Below are positions 1-12,315 of a stretch of DNA of 64,000 nt, piece by piece. The notes under the pieces were generated by a model. The model did not search any database. It was not told the origin of the DNA and saw nothing but the letters and a program-made list of their open reading frames with translations. How positions within the stretch are numbered: the stretch's first letter is position 1; each line of letters begins with the position of its first letter. A program made the translations under genes and the position numbers. The DNA comes from Dermanyssus gallinae (taxonomy: Eukaryota > Arthropoda > Arachnida > Mesostigmata > Dermanyssidae): NCBI GenBank assembly GCA_003439945.1, contig QVRM01001244.1:124001-188000 (forward strand), given 5' to 3'.

Positions 1-910
1 ATCGGCGGTAATCTAAAATAACTTTGAACAAAATTAAGGGGAACTTAAATACAATATAGCGCCTAATTAGCGCACCAAACAGGGAAAACACTATTATATA
101 TAAAAAGCATTAGTTCAAAGAGTATTTTTTCCAATGGAACTGCAGATCAGTCGACAAAAAACACCACGGACGTTGTCTATATAGAAGAACGCGAATGAAC
201 TGAATAATTTAATACAAACAAAAAACTGAAACGCTGTATGTCGCTTATGCAGTGTATGCGTACAACGTCAATCAAACACACAGATGGCGGATGCCAATCT
301 TATATATAGAAAGACAGAAGGCTTATTTTTATAGGAAAGAAGCATCGTGCATAAAGCACTCTTAAAGATATAGTATCAACTGTCTTTGGTTTGGTGTGTT
401 GCAAGAGCAAAAAACTTGTGTGCGCTGCCCAAACGATAGTTGGCCGATCGATATGTATACATACCCTACGGTTGCGATTGCGAAGCAAACGTCAAGACAC
501 GAAGCGAGGAAATCAGGAAGAGATGGGTCGGTGGGAGATTGTACGGATGGCTAGGTAGGTCGAGGAACGATCCTGTGGAGAAGTTGTTTGCCACATTGAA
601 AGAGGGCCGACCAAAGGGGAACTGAGCACCACATGGGCAAAGGCAGCGTGCAGACCTATCGAGATAGGACCACAGCAGGTTTGGCGGTGGCTTCATCGCC
701 GTGAACGACGATTCGTGATTTGGTATCTCTGTGTCACCTCTGAGGGCTGTGGGGCGCGTTGGCTGCTAAAGTTTCGTGGTGCGGCTCTACGAAGAAGGCG
801 TCTGTGAGCTTGCTAAGTGGGCGTGCGGCGAACCGAGCAAAAGCTCGAGCTTCGAGAGCGGCTTGCTGCCGCTCGAAAGCAGGCGACTGGCTGGCTGTTA
901 TCGCCGCTTT

Positions 911-1075
911 AAATGCTAATAGATAATTTGGCAATGGTGACAATGATGGTGATGACGATGAGGACAATGGTGGTGATGACGATGAGGACACTATTGACGA
1001 TGATGAGGACAATGTTGTCGATGATGATGATGGTGAACATGATGATCATGATGACAATGATGGCGATAACCATGA
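911..1075. repeat. Imperfect GATGA/GACGATGA low-complexity tract
   Basis: Repeated gatgatgatgg / gacgatgagga units fill this stretch. They keep several frames open at once on both strands, which explains the Met/Thr-rich and Ile-rich peptides predicted here. Confidence 0.8.
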
Positions 1076-2763
1076 CGGAAATCATAAAACGCTGCCCACT
1101 CAACAAGGGCGAGCGAACACTATGGGCACGCGATGAGAACCGTTGGCCTAGCAGCATGTGGCTGAAGGCGGGGGGGTTGTAATTGGCTGGTCGCCCATTG
1201 TGACTGCTGGGCAGGGGTAAGGGCAGCGCATTGGGTGGGGGCGGCATTGGGTGACATGGAGGTTGCTTCTTGAAGATGCAATACGCCGCCCGATGGGCGC
1301 TTCCAGAGGGCGGGAGAAGGGGGCGAGAGGAGGTAGACGGTCGTCATTTGATGGGGGGCACGTGAGTGAGGTCGCTAAAGTGCTTTGCGCTAGATTGAGG
1401 GAGGAATGCTGAAGAGGGCAGGCAGGCAGGCTAGCCGGCAGTGGGGAACAGACCTATGGATAGAGATGTAGATGTACACCAACCAACCCATACATCCGCC
1501 CATCCGCCCCCCCCCCCCCCCATACACAGGAAGACTAAGACAGCACCACCGACACGTGTCTTGTAATTGAAGCCGCTCTACGACCCTTCAGAGGTATCAC
1601 GGTATCTGCCTTTTACTTGTCGCACTGACATTCTCGTTGTCTTTGCTTCGTCTCTCACTGCTTCTCACGTAGTCACCCACTTCGCCTAAATAGCCTGATT
1701 TCTTAAACCATGTAACAGCTTGTTGCCTTATAGCTTAGGGTAATAATGATAGCAATGCCATCATCGACTAGCCGCGCGCGCGTCACCATGCGCACCTCAC
1801 GCAAGAGTGGGAGCTAAAAAAGAGCCGACCGGGAACGTTGTTTGTCTAATTGTGAATAATGGAAGCCAATGGGTGGTCGGGCGCTAGCTCTAAAACCCCC
1901 GTTTGCGATCATCACTTAGTTAGGCTCTCTAGTCAAGTAAACGTTTTTTGTTTCAGCACGATTCATTTCAGCATGTTAGTGGGGAAAACTGTACGCTACA
2001 GGCCAGCATCATAACTATACCGTCTTTTGCATACACGACAGACACAGCATATAATCCTCGTTTTTTTTTCGGCCGTTTAGCAGTATTATTTTATGATGAG
2101 ATGTAAATCTTGCACCAAATCTTGCACCAAGAACGAGTTGCAGAAACACTCGTAGAAGTAGTAGCAGCTATTTAGTAGTAGTAGTAGTAGTAGTAGTAGC
2201 TATTTAGTAGCAGCAGAAGACGCGCCGTTCTTCTCGAGCGTTTGAAGATCGGGCGACGCACTTTAGGGGCCTGCGTTTCGCGGCCAGGCACGGTTGGGCT
2301 CCACTGGGGGCTGTGGTCCTTCGCCGACAAGTCGTGAGGCACGCGCGGGTCGCGTGTCGCCCCTTCAAGTGTGCCTATCCCCAATGGTGGTAGGGGCTTT
2401 GTCGACTTCGTTACTATTATTTCGACTACGTTGCGTTGTTATTCAGTCGCTAAGCCCGATGCTGCCGATACCGTTACATTAGCATGATTACACAGTCGGC
2501 AACACTCGGTAGGGGAAGGCGTTTTTACTCTGCTTGCTTGATGCTAGGTGAGTCTGATTGCAACAAAAATCTCGACCTTTATCAGCGGGCAGGCCAGACA
2601 GACAAACATACACACACACACACAGACAGGCGAGCCTGTTCTTGTAAAAAAAAACAAGAGTCGCTTCGCATGGAATCCGATAAGTAGAGGTGGGCTGTCA
2701 TCGCTCGCGACAGCTCGCGTAGGCAAGCTTGTCAACGGGTCAACATTAGGGCTGTGAGAGACA

Positions 2764-2824
2764 TAGAGAGAGTGAGAGCGAGAGAGAGAGAGAGAGAAAG
2801 AAGCGAAAGAGAGAGAGAGAGAGA
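2764..2824. repeat. (GA)n microsatellite, interrupted
   Basis: Long runs of GA dinucleotide with AAAG interruptions are directly visible. The opposite strand gives a Ser/Leu-rich spurious frame. Confidence 0.85.
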
Positions 2825-5504
2825 TACAATTGTCGGACGCTTCATTGCTTTGCCTTGGTTGTGTGCCTGGTCCAATTCTCTTCGTCGCGGTTGCTGGCGT
2901 TCTTTGATTCGGTGACGACCAGCTTGCATGTCGGTGGTTGAGGCCAAAATGTCTTCGGCATGCTGATGTTGTCGTCGCCACTGTTGTCGCATTGACGTGT
3001 TTCGTGTCATCGTGTCACTCAAGCGGTCGCCATTGGCGGTAAACAATGCTTTAATTAGCTAGCCTGAATAAAAATGGTGCTAAGATGACGCAGACAAATG
3101 TTTGTTTGCCAAGCGCTCAATGTCAACAGTGTTCCCGAGTGCCACCTAGCGGTCATGCGCATGGAAGTTAGCAACATCAGAAGAATAGAAAAAAAGAAAA
3201 CATTTAAAAACATGCATACGTTTACATATAGCAGTCGATCTTGTGCGCTGGCAATATACGCGCAAACTTTTATTTAGAATTGGTTTAGTATATGTATAGT
3301 TCATATGTTTTACATAAAAGCTGCATCAGATGAGATTGTGTGCATACGGCCAATGGTAGGCCACCTCGCACAATGTCATCATCACATCTTGGCTTGAAAT
3401 TGGCTCGCCAAACCAAACAATACTTGCAACAACATGCACGTGGCCATGTGCTGCTCAATAGTTGTTCATATTTCATGCTTTGCTTTTGGGGGAATCTAAG
3501 TGCTTCGATTATACTGCATACAGCTACGACACTTAACAAGTCATTGTATTACTTTCCTTTACTAAGCACGGATCCATCAGCTAAATGTGTGTGGACAAAT
3601 ATATGTGTAAAACATAGTCCTGATCGCAACGCTAGGCACTGAAGTATAAAAAAAAACACATGAATCACAACTCTTAAAGATAGGGTTAATTCTAGTATGT
3701 ACAGCACAACACAATGCAAAATATTCAAACACAACGATATTCAGACCATACACATTTATGAACACTACGTCGATCCTGCAACGGTAAATACAGGCGTCGT
3801 TCGAGAACAGTTTCCAATGTCTTTCTTCCACTACATGTTGATAGCTCTTCTACACCTTGTTAGGTGCCTTGACACACTACAAAACTAAGGTAAAGATTTT
3901 CCTCAATATGTTCTCAAGGCTGGAGCATACACATCTTTTCACGTATTTGAGTTGTGCCCATATAAATGCACGGGAAGCAGTAGTTGTTTTTGTCTTACAA
4001 GTGTTTAAACTATAAAATAGAGCAATTCAGCATTTCCAGTTTGCATGTGCCCAACACATGATACATATCCAGATCAGTGAATTATTTGGCAGTTTTTTTA
4101 TTAGGTACAAAAGCCCTAGTCTCTATGGTAGCCAAGTGTTTAAGTAATCCCGATTGTCTTCGAAAAAAAGCAACAATGGATTAGTTTGACATTATAAGTT
4201 TAATATTGTTAACAATGCTATTTAATAGCATACACAAATATGTTTTTCAGATTGTCCCTAGGATGTACGTAGGAATCATTTAACGTTTGCATGAAGCGCA
4301 CTGCTTGTATTGTACGAACTGTACCATAGTGCGTACTTGGGTTTGCTTACTTTGCTAAACGCTACCAGTGATGATACTCTGAATGCTGGTAACATAAGAC
4401 TCCACGTAAATCACCCCTGGCACTTGGATTATACTTGAGCGGATACGTAAAGTACAGTTGCAGAATAATATTTACACTGCACGACTATTGTTGGCTAGCG
4501 AGGATACAACAAAAATCGTTTATAACCAGCAGAAGTTAGCAAAGACCATACAAGCACAAGTAATCAAATGCGAGCTGTTATGAATAATTGTTCAGTAATC
4601 AGTTAGCATGCTCGCGTCGGCCGAGCGCTGCCCGTGTTGATACATCGAATGCTGGTAGCAGTAAAAGATTCGTTCCTCTTCGAGAAGTAAAGTTTAGACG
4701 CGCGAGATTGAGATTACGACTTAGAGGGGCCGCCCGTGATATGTAGATTGCGGCTGAATTGTACGATGTTATGTACGAAGATGTCCGCTGAAGGCGAATA
4801 CAATTTTGCCCATTTTCGCAGTTTTTGTTCCCACCTTCTGGCTTTTTCACCACGACATTACTCACCTTAGTATACTTTTTCATCACAGACGACCAGCTGC
4901 TGCATCTCAGCTTCTCAGCTTTACATTCTCAAGCCTTTTGTGTATCACGAGTCAGGCTTTGCGTTTGTGCTTAAATCATTTGTGGGCTCCTCGTTGTGCA
5001 GCATTTCATTAAATTGTATCTCAAAAATACTCGAACCTAATGATAGTTGTCGGACCACTTAAGCAAAGACTAAGAATGGTTTAGTTTTTTAAGTTCTAGG
5101 AAGTTTCTAGCCTTTCTTTCTGATTTGAGCAGTTTACAAAGCTAAAATAAATCATGCAAATGTGCGTTTCAAAAGCTGAAACAAACACCAGAAAATCTAT
5201 AAACGGCTCACGTGCGAAGCTCGTACGAAAAACCTATCACTAACACAAGCATCTGTCGGAAAAGAAGGTTCGAATCATGGAGGGGCTTACGTAAGTGGTA
5301 CGCATGGCAAAACATTCCAAAACCTTTGGCTTGCCAAGAACGTCTCAGCATGGCTTCCAGGTGACATACTTGACGAAACTTGCCCCCAGTGCCACCACAG
5401 AGATCACTCGTGGAGGAGTAAAAAATAAGCTAATTATAAAAGCGGCGTTATCTTTCTGGCCTTTCTGCTTTGTATTCTAATTGAATGCCGTAATAAACTA
5501 CAGT

Positions 5505-5735
5505 GACTCAGGCTGGCCCCCGGGAAACCCGCGCGCTGGGGAAATTTTTTGGCAAAGGCTGTCATTGGATGGACACAACGCGGTAATGCTATGGTAATAC
5601 TTGGCATCTTGCCTAGGTGGTGGTCGACACCAGATCTAGACCTAGGGCTGGTGTATTTTGTCGTCACGTTTACTGGGGGACAATTGTTTACAGTCCCTTG
5701 TGAGTTAAATAATAAAGACAATGTGTTTTAATTTA
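5505..5735 (+). mobile_element. 3' end fragment of RLE-type LINE
   Basis: The frame 5549-5731 contains TQRGNAMVILGIL, then a short tail ending in TFTGGQLFTV. Fragments at about 8.0 kb (VQRDNVAAVLGIL, then TFTGGNCRLL), 41.6 kb (LELQRGNAKMML) and 62.5 kb (IELQRGNAASV) carry the same QRGNA-type C-terminal motif of the element with the RPDG...VWD domain. An AATAAA lies at 5711-5716. Only the extreme C-terminus is present, so this is a heavily 5'-truncated copy. Assignment rests on similarity between copies in the window, not on a database search. Confidence 0.5.
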
Positions 5736-6835
5736 AGTATCGTGTCGGCATTTGTCAGTAGCGTCTACCTCAAACTAAAGGTCGCAAATTTGACAAAACA
5801 GACGACGCGTCACTAGTAGCAGTCTGTCGAGATCAATTAGACCGCCATTCTTCTAGTGTGCCAGACGATTAGGCATCTTTTTGCACTCGTACTAATTGTG
5901 ACAGCATACAATTTAGGCTCCGCTCAGTTTCAACCAACACCACGTGTTGTAGTGCTTATAGATAATCGCTTGTGTTAATAGTAGTGCTAGCCGATCCAAG
6001 TAGCTCTACACACTTCGTTATCATGCGCACCACAGGAACCAGCAAACTTTTGGATATCAAGCCTTCAAAATTGTAGCTAAAAGCTATGATCTGGCCATCC
6101 CCTGCAACAATATATTCTCCAGCCCAATCTCTGATCCGATACAGCCACCTGGCTCGTGCATAGACATTGTCGCAATTGCCAATTATGATTGATATGCCCG
6201 TATCGTTTTGTTCGCCGTTGACACCGTTATCATTTTCATTGGTCAACAAACTCGATCGCTGCGAGTGGCCACGGGAAGCAGCTAGCGAAGCATTCAAGAT
6301 GGTGTGCTAGCGAAGCATTCAAGATGTGCAATTGATTCCGAAAACTGGAATCAATATTGATCAAAATCGCCCAAATATCGATCGCCTTTGCCCTTCAATG
6401 GACTAGCACACGGTCCGCAGATCAAATAGAGACGATTCAGGTCTTGCAGACAGTTACCAAGGAAAAACTAAAAGCAGCTACGACCTACTACTTACTACGA
6501 AAAGTCGTTGGGTGCTGTGCGCGACCGCCCTATCAAGCTGCGGAGTTTTTCCTTTATATAATCTGCGGCCATGGCAAGAAGTCCGAAGCGGTGTCCCCAT
6601 CGAGTTAACGTTGAAGAGAGGGAACTGGAGAAGGTCCAGGGGAGTGGACGCACTGATTAAATTATTCGTATATATCAGTATTAAAGCTGCATACACCCAT
6701 GTTGTGCTTAAGCTGAATTCAGCTACGACATTCAGTTAAGCTGGCATGGGAACATATTTGGTGAGAGATCGTCAAAGTTGCGGAGGATGGAAATGTGCCC
6801 TTGTCCATTTCTTGACGTATCCAAGGCGCTGGATA
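5736..6835. other. Unassigned sequence with a short direct repeat
   Basis: No recognisable gene. A minus-strand open frame of 113 codons (5956-6297) has no motif I know and is probably chance. The notable structure is the 21-bp direct repeat at 6281-6301 and 6306-6326. Confidence 0.5.
6281..6326. repeat. 21-bp direct repeat, 25-bp period
   Basis: The 21 bases at 6281-6301 (beginning gctagcgaagcatt) recur exactly at 6306-6326. This is a simple tandem duplication with a 4-bp spacer. Confidence 0.85.
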
Positions 6836-6839
6836 GCCT

Positions 6840-7260
6840 TGAGCATTCTATATTTCTTAAGATACTCTAACAACCCAATTATCTATGCAGATTTCCGTGC
6901 CTTACCTTTCTAATTATCTAAAAATACGCATAAAGTTAGCACACTGTCACCACTATTAAGAAGGCTAAATATTTACTTCAGAGGTTTGGCCTTGTGGTTA
7001 ACACAAAGAACACGACACTCGTCCTTTATCACACCCCACAACATTAATTGTAATGTTGGGCAGCAAAAAAACTCATAGGTATCAAGACAGAAGTTGAACA
7101 CAGGCATTACATCCCCCAATTCAGGATTGGTACGCCGTGGTAGCCTCACCTACACCTTTACGCTGAAGGCTTCGCGGGACGTTCTAGTATGTGTTTACAG
7201 AATGCTTCCACAGCCAACTCTAACCTACGGAATTAGCCTCTGGGGGCAACGTACTCAACG
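6840..7260 (+). mobile_element. Decayed CR1/jockey-like LINE remnant
   Basis: The plus-strand translation near 7140-7250 reads SLTYTFTLKASRDVLVC followed by LPQPTLTYGISLWGQ. This resembles the region after the reverse transcriptase palm in CR1/jockey-type elements, where a Tyr-Gly-Ile-x-x-Trp-Gly motif is typical. A degenerate IIYADF at about 6880 could be what is left of YADD. Frames are broken several times. The family call is tentative. Confidence 0.35.
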
Positions 7261-7429
7261 CACCTAGACGATCTCAGGGTCGTTCGAAATCCCCCACTCT
7301 CTCTGGCGATGCTTGCTAAGCTTGACTCCAAAAATGTCCTCAACAGCATAAGAATAAATCACTTTCTCAGATCGGTTGCAGACAAGCGCCCGGATCTCTA
7401 GAACTCTGTAGAGCTTGCCTAGTGGTCCA

Positions 7430-8110
7430 CTTTTCACCTGCTCTTACAGGAGGACGCCATTTTGCCTACATTAGGGGCCCGGCAAAGCGACTCGCTAGGC
7501 CCCACACACGTATTGTGCGGAAAGTAGGTCGGTTCGCTAAGTCACGGCAGTCTCTCGTGTATACGAAGCACCGGACGTCGATCTGGACACGCTGCTCTCA
7601 ACGGCATCCTAGTCGGTATGCCCGGGTTTCCCTGCATCCCTAAGCCTCGGGAGCTATATAAGAACGAAAACCGGAGACTAGACGGCATGACCCTTACTCC
7701 ATTCCGGAGGCGTAGGATGCTTGTTTGGGATTTGCTTGTAGCTGACTTCCTTGTCCTTTATGGTTGTTTACAGCACTACCTAAACAGGTTATTCCATCGG
7801 GCTAGCCGAAGTTGGTAAGCATCGCAAATTTGCGTCCACCTGCACGATTTCCGTCTATTTGCATTTTAAACGTTATGAGAGCCGCGCCATATCACTGGCA
7901 AGTTGATTAAGGACCTTGAACAAACCTCTGCCACAAGGGAGAAGGCATTTGATAAATATCTACGACAGAGGCTCTCCCTCGACGTTCAACGGGACAATGT
8001 AGCGGCAGTTTTAGGTATCCTATCGAGTTGGGCTAAGCCCGGGCGAGAAGGCCGATGCGCAAAACTATACACGTTCACAGGGGGCAATTGTCGTTTACTA
8101 GTGTTTAACG
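7430..8110 (+). mobile_element. RLE-domain LINE fragment (3' part)
   Basis: Broken plus-strand frames match the C-terminal domain seen intact at 37.1-37.8 kb. HGSLSCIRSTGRRSGHAALN (about 7540-7600) corresponds to [28 protein letters not shown]...MLVWD (about 7680-7735) corresponds to the RPDG...LVWD motif, with the RPD partly lost. RQRLSLDVQRDNVAAVLG (about 7960-8015) is the shared C-terminus. The copy is disrupted by stops and frameshifts and ends next to an (AT)n tract. In R2-like elements a CCHC plus (K/R)PD...D/E domain is a restriction-like endonuclease; assigning that function here is inference. Confidence 0.6.
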
Positions 8111-8120
8111 TGTATATGTA

Positions 8121-8125
<5 letters not shown>

Positions 8126-8182
<57 letters not shown>
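8126..8182. repeat. (AT)n microsatellite
   Basis: About 28 perfect AT dinucleotides. The tract lies exactly at the 5' boundary of the truncated LINE that starts at about 8,190. Confidence 0.95.
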
Positions 8183-8186
<4 letters not shown>

Positions 8187-8198
8187 ATTAATATAAAT

Positions 8199-8957
8199 AT
8201 GCAGAAGACAGAAGCCACAAAGTTCAGGCACGCGTGCAGGCTGGTCCTGACCGATACACTTAGGTTAAATGGACAGGACCTGAACTATGTAAATAAGTTT
8301 ACATATCTCGGTACCACAGTGACCCCCTCAGCCAAGACCTTCGCTGCACACATAGAGGAGAGGTCTCGAAAAGCTTTGATCGCGGCGACAGCCCTTAAGA
8401 AGCCCCAGATGCTCTCGATTAAGACAGCGCAAGCTATCTTCGATATGAAAATAGCGCCAATCGCATCATACGGGATCCAGCTTGTGTGGGCAAAGCTAAG
8501 CTCGGTTCAACTTGGTGCACTCAATCGAGTGAAACCAACTTTTTTAAAACGGGTACTAGGTTTACATACGTCAGCATATAACCGCCTTATGTATTTGCTG
8601 TGCGATGCTCCACTATTCGTGGAACAGATTAAAAAACAGTTTGCTCTCCCAGACACCACTGCATACAGCGAGTTTATACGGCGATATAAAGAGAAAATGG
8701 CAGATATCGACCCACATTTGTATATGACAGATGCAATGGTTAGGTCAGAATTTAAGGGCACAGGCAGGACAAACAGGCACATAATCGCCCGTTTTGCTGT
8801 GCACGGTTTTCACCACCTCCTATGCCAGAAAGACGCTTGCCAGGAACCCTGTGACACATGTGTTTGTAAATATTGTTATGGTATATGCGTAAGATATCAT
8901 GGTAGTAAGTGCAATGCAATCACCTCGCTAACAAGGCTGGCACTGAGCGATTTGTAA
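8199..8957 (+). CDS. Non-LTR retrotransposon C-terminal part (open)
   Basis: An uninterrupted 252-codon frame encodes the region after the RT active site of a LINE polymerase; the palm with YADD is missing, so the copy is 5'-truncated. Visible motifs are KFTYLGTTVTPS (about residues 33-44), which follows the palm in many LINEs, and IASYGIQLVW (about 88-97). At the C-terminus a RFAVHGFHHLL block (about 198-208) is followed by a Cys/His cluster CX2CXCX2CX3CX2YHX3C (about 215-238). The same C-terminal block occurs in minus-strand copies at 42.4 kb and 49.9 kb, so it is a real family feature. The first Met may not be a true start. The copy is surprisingly open for a truncated element, which suggests a fairly recent insertion. 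Function presumed: reverse transcriptase accessory and nucleic-acid-binding domain. Clade not determined. Confidence 0.75.
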   Translation: MQKTEATKFRHACRLVLTDTLRLNGQDLNYVNKFTYLGTTVTPSAKTFAAHIEERSRKALIAATALKKPQMLSIKTAQAIFDMKIAPIASYGIQLVWAKLSSVQLGALNRVKPTFLKRVLGLHTSAYNRLMYLLCDAPLFVEQIKKQFALPDTTAYSEFIRRYKEKMADIDPHLYMTDAMVRSEFKGTGRTNRHIIARFAVHGFHHLLCQKDACQEPCDTCVCKYCYGICVRYHGSKCNAITSLTRLALSDL

Positions 8958-9041
8958 TTATTATTATAATTACGAGGCTGCAGTGATATTAATGATACTA
9001 TTGTATATTTTACCCAACCTGGAGTGGAAATAAATCAAGTG

Positions 9042-9044
<3 letters not shown>

Positions 9045-9072
<28 letters not shown>
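9045..9072. repeat. (AT)n microsatellite
   Basis: A run of AT dinucleotides about 90 bp downstream of the LINE stop codon at 8957. With the tract at 8126-8182 it brackets the truncated LINE. Confidence 0.9.
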
Positions 9073-10720
9073 CAAGCACGATTTTCGTGATCCTCAGGTA
9101 TGGCTCATCAACCCACATACCCCTGATCGCCAAAAACACTCAACGTGTACTACGATCTGCTTGTGCCCGGAAACACCTTGTGAAATCGAGCAGTGGTGGT
9201 ATGCATGAGCGTTGCGCTGTGCGACGCGTGCTGTCTCTCTCTCTCTCTCTCTTTTGCTCTCAATCCGACGGTGCTCAGCGCAGAGCACAAGAGAGACGGC
9301 AACGATTTTGCTGCAAAAACAGATGAACGGACGGACGGACGGGGTCGGACGAGAAAAACCAAATACGCAGATGACGACGCAAGCGCGAGTCAGGAACAAT
9401 TCAGTCTTTCGGGGGAAGGCGCGAAACAACTACTGTATGACAGCCAGTCATCCAGTCTTTCTGCCGTCGCCGTCCTGTGTCCTTGGTGGTGGGCGCCTTG
9501 TGGCCAGTAACAGGCGAGAGAGAGAGAGAGAGGTCGGCCTAAAGAGGCCCTGTGAGGAAAGCAACAAGGGCAGAACCTTCGGCTGATGCTGCTGCTACGA
9601 CAACAACGACGAGACTACTAACAACAATAACAACAACAACAACTACAACTACGAAGACGGCTGCATGGTATGCCTACCCCCCCCCCCCCCCTCCCCTACC
9701 CCCTACCCTCCTTCTCTCCTTGCCTAGTTCTCGTTGTCGCCTCTCTATTGCGGATCTATTCGGATTGCGTGGTGGTAGTACCTCTGCAGCAGCGTCTGGC
9801 GTATAAGGCCAGCAGTATGGCAGTTGTACTCTGTAGTGATGATGGTTGGCTGCTGGTGGGTCGAATGACTCCCCAGGGGCCACTTTCGGCGAATTTGTGA
9901 ACACAATCCCTCGTCGTTTTACTCTGCTCGACACAGGGCAAAGCCCACTAGAAACGGCAGCGCATTACGCCTCCTCTACGACAACGACTTTGCCACATCG
10001 ACGACAACAACAACAACAACACCAACTACAACAACAGCAACATCACCAGCAACAGCAAAAGCGACAGTAGACATAGTTGGCTACCTCATCCGACAAACAC
10101 ATGTCGTCTTAGCTCGCCCCAAGTTGCCCCAAGTTACCCCAAGTTGCCCTCGTCGTCTCTGCCCAATCTCGGGCAGCTCTTGCGGTCGCACCACCATCCG
10201 GCTACTGACAATGACTATGCTTTAGCTGTGGCTGTCATTTATGCGAGCACATCGCAGCGCACCGGCGCAGCGTCTGCGTTGCCTTAACAGAGAGATGGAA
10301 ATAGGTGAAGGGATAACAAGAGCCAAGCCAAAGAGTCAGGCGGGTATAAAGAGAAGGGAAGGAAGGAAGGCAGGCAGGGAGGGAGGGAGGGAGGCCTGCA
10401 TGCCGGAGGGCAGCTGTACTGAAACCGCTACACCAGCGGTGGTAGCGGCCAGCAGGCGAGCCAGTCGGAGACTGCGTCGAGACTGCGTAGTGGGCTATAT
10501 GAGCCCAATGCTAGGCTCAATAAAGTGTGTCGCTGGCTACCATCGTTGGGCAACGCACGAGGCGGCGGACGGTGTCTGGTGCGTGGTGGATGATGATGAT
10601 GATGACGACGACGGCAGCAGCAGCGATTCGCGTTAGCTTCTTGTCGTCATGTAGGGTGGTGGTGTTTGTACAGGTGTTCAGTGACCTCAAATTACTTCGC
10701 TATTTTGAGAACTGTTAATT
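9073..10720. other. Low-complexity region, no gene
   Basis: Contains (CT)n at about 9233-9252, (GA)n at about 9514-9532, CAA/ACA-rich sequence (about 9597-9655), poly-C (about 9676-9691), a CAA/CAG-rich tract (about 10003-10065), a 10-bp tandem repeat (10116-10149), (GGAA)/(GGGA) sequence (about 10353-10395) and GATGAT sequence (about 10588-10610). A 74-codon plus frame (9846-10070) ends in a Gln-rich tract, but this follows from the CAA/CAG repeat and is not convincing as an exon. Confidence 0.6.
10116..10149. repeat. 10-bp tandem repeat gccccaagtt, about 3.4 copies
   Basis: The unit gccccaagtt repeats head to tail with a single G-to-A change in one copy (gttaccccaagtt). Confidence 0.85.
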
Positions 10721-12315
10721 AGATAGGTATTCTGTCGCTCGCTCTCTTGATGCCTCTCTCTCTTGAAGTTCCTCTCCCATTAGCTGCCTTTACGTAACTC
10801 TCTTTATTTTTCTATGTCTCTCTCTCTCTGTCCGTCTCTCCGTAACTCTCTTCCTATTTCTCGTTCCGATGCTACAGGTGTAGTTGGGGTCGCACAACGC
10901 TGAATCTGGCTGTATCTTAGCAAACGTACTGCGGCTTGCGCAGTCGTCATAATGCGAATGCTTCAGACGACCAACTAATGCCCAAATTTTAAAACTATTA
11001 TAATTATTAGCTGCCCAGATGTACACACACACACATGTACATATGTATTTCTAAATGGACACACGATACGTTTTTTGTTCCGTTCGAATCAGCTTCGTTA
11101 TCTATAAGAGAAAAAAACGTATTATTTGTTGTAGATTTGGACGAAATCGTCGAGACTGACTTGCAGTCAAGTTACTACTTTATGCATGTCGCAAGATTTT
11201 TGAGAAAGTTGCCCAGACTCGGTAGTAGAAGGGTAGGTCGCCACTTCATTTAGCAGCCTTTAGACAATAAAAGAAAGGGCAATAAGAGGTAGATAGCCAA
11301 GCAAGCAAGCGACCGACAATGATCGTCGTTGTTCCACGAGCTACATACAGATTACATGGACCAACTAGGGAGGATATTATGCTTTGCGCATTTGGCCACA
11401 CCACCCACATTTCTCTGACGTGGCCTTTCCTTAACAGTAGTACTAGAGGGTAGTAGTAGTAGTAGTAGTTGGCTTAGCCGCTATAACCATTACATTAGTC
11501 CACTCTCAACAGCTACAACCATAGCATTAGACCTTAACGTTTCATCCGCTTTCCGCAAATTCCAGTCCGTTCTTATTATGGTCGGGTTGCTGCGGCTGCG
11601 ACTCCACCTGCCACTGCTGCTGTTAATACACGTAGCGCATAGCGCCCCATCTGCCCCCCACTATTCCCCTCCGTCGTAGCCTTCCGTAGCTGCCGTAGGG
11701 CAGCCGGAACCCCCGTGACGGAGCCCCCGGAGCCGCGAGCTACCTGGCTTAGTTTTATGATCGCATCGTGTGTCTACGTGCTCTCTACGGCACGTCTATG
11801 ATGAAGCCATTACACAACATCGTCAAGATCTGAGAGCCAATCTGGGCGTAGGAAATCTTCTCGTAGATAATCCACATCCAGCGCGGGACAGCTCGTGCCA
11901 ATTGTGGAGCTTAACGAAAAGGTTAGTCTTCACGACCTCGTTCCTCACCATCACCATCATCACAATCATCGCGTCATCATCATCATCATTATTGTGTTGG
12001 TCATTATCAGTGCTCTCACCTCAACATCGTCATCACGCGGAATGTGTGGTCATCATCTGGGCAATCGTGTCTTTGTCTTCGTGACGCCAATGTGCCAGCT
12101 CTTACGAGCTCATCGAGCTAGCTCACTACTTCCTTTCCTAATGGACATAACGATATATGTGCGCGCCCTTGCAATAAGCACATGCGTTTAAGCATATCCA
12201 ACACCACACGTTCATCGTAATTTTTCTGTTGCCTTATACATGTATATTTGTTGCGAACTTTTGTAATTTACTACTTTTGACGGTTTGCCCTTTATACATA
12301 TATATATAAATATAC
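10721..12315. other. No gene recognised
   Basis: Short CT-rich tracts (about 10737-10770 and 10799-10855), a (GTA)n tract (about 11449-11470) and ATC/CAT repeats (about 11945-12000). I find no conserved protein motif. Confidence 0.5.

Larger units (their letters stand above)
1..5500. other. No gene recognised; low-complexity tracts
   Basis: I see no conserved coding segment on either strand. The stretch contains a GATGA-type purine-rich tract (about 911-1075), a poly-C run (about 1508-1521), a (GTA)n tract (about 2176-2200), a short (CA)n tract (about 2611-2624) and an interrupted (GA)n tract (about 2764-2824). Open frames over these tracts encode Met/Thr-rich or Ser-rich low-complexity peptides and are not believable genes. 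From about 3,100 to 5,500 the sequence is AT-rich and featureless to my reading. Confidence 0.6.

Noticed and set aside
909..1247. Ile/Met-rich frames on both strands at 0.9-1.2 kb
   Set aside because: They are translations of the GATGA low-complexity tract and are open in several frames at once.
5956..6297. 113-codon minus-strand frame
   Set aside because: No recognisable domain, no splice-linked partner, and the length is within chance for this composition.
9846..10070. Gln-rich 74-codon frame as a polyQ protein exon
   Set aside because: The Gln run comes from a CAA/CAG simple repeat. The rest has no known motif and no supporting neighbour exon.
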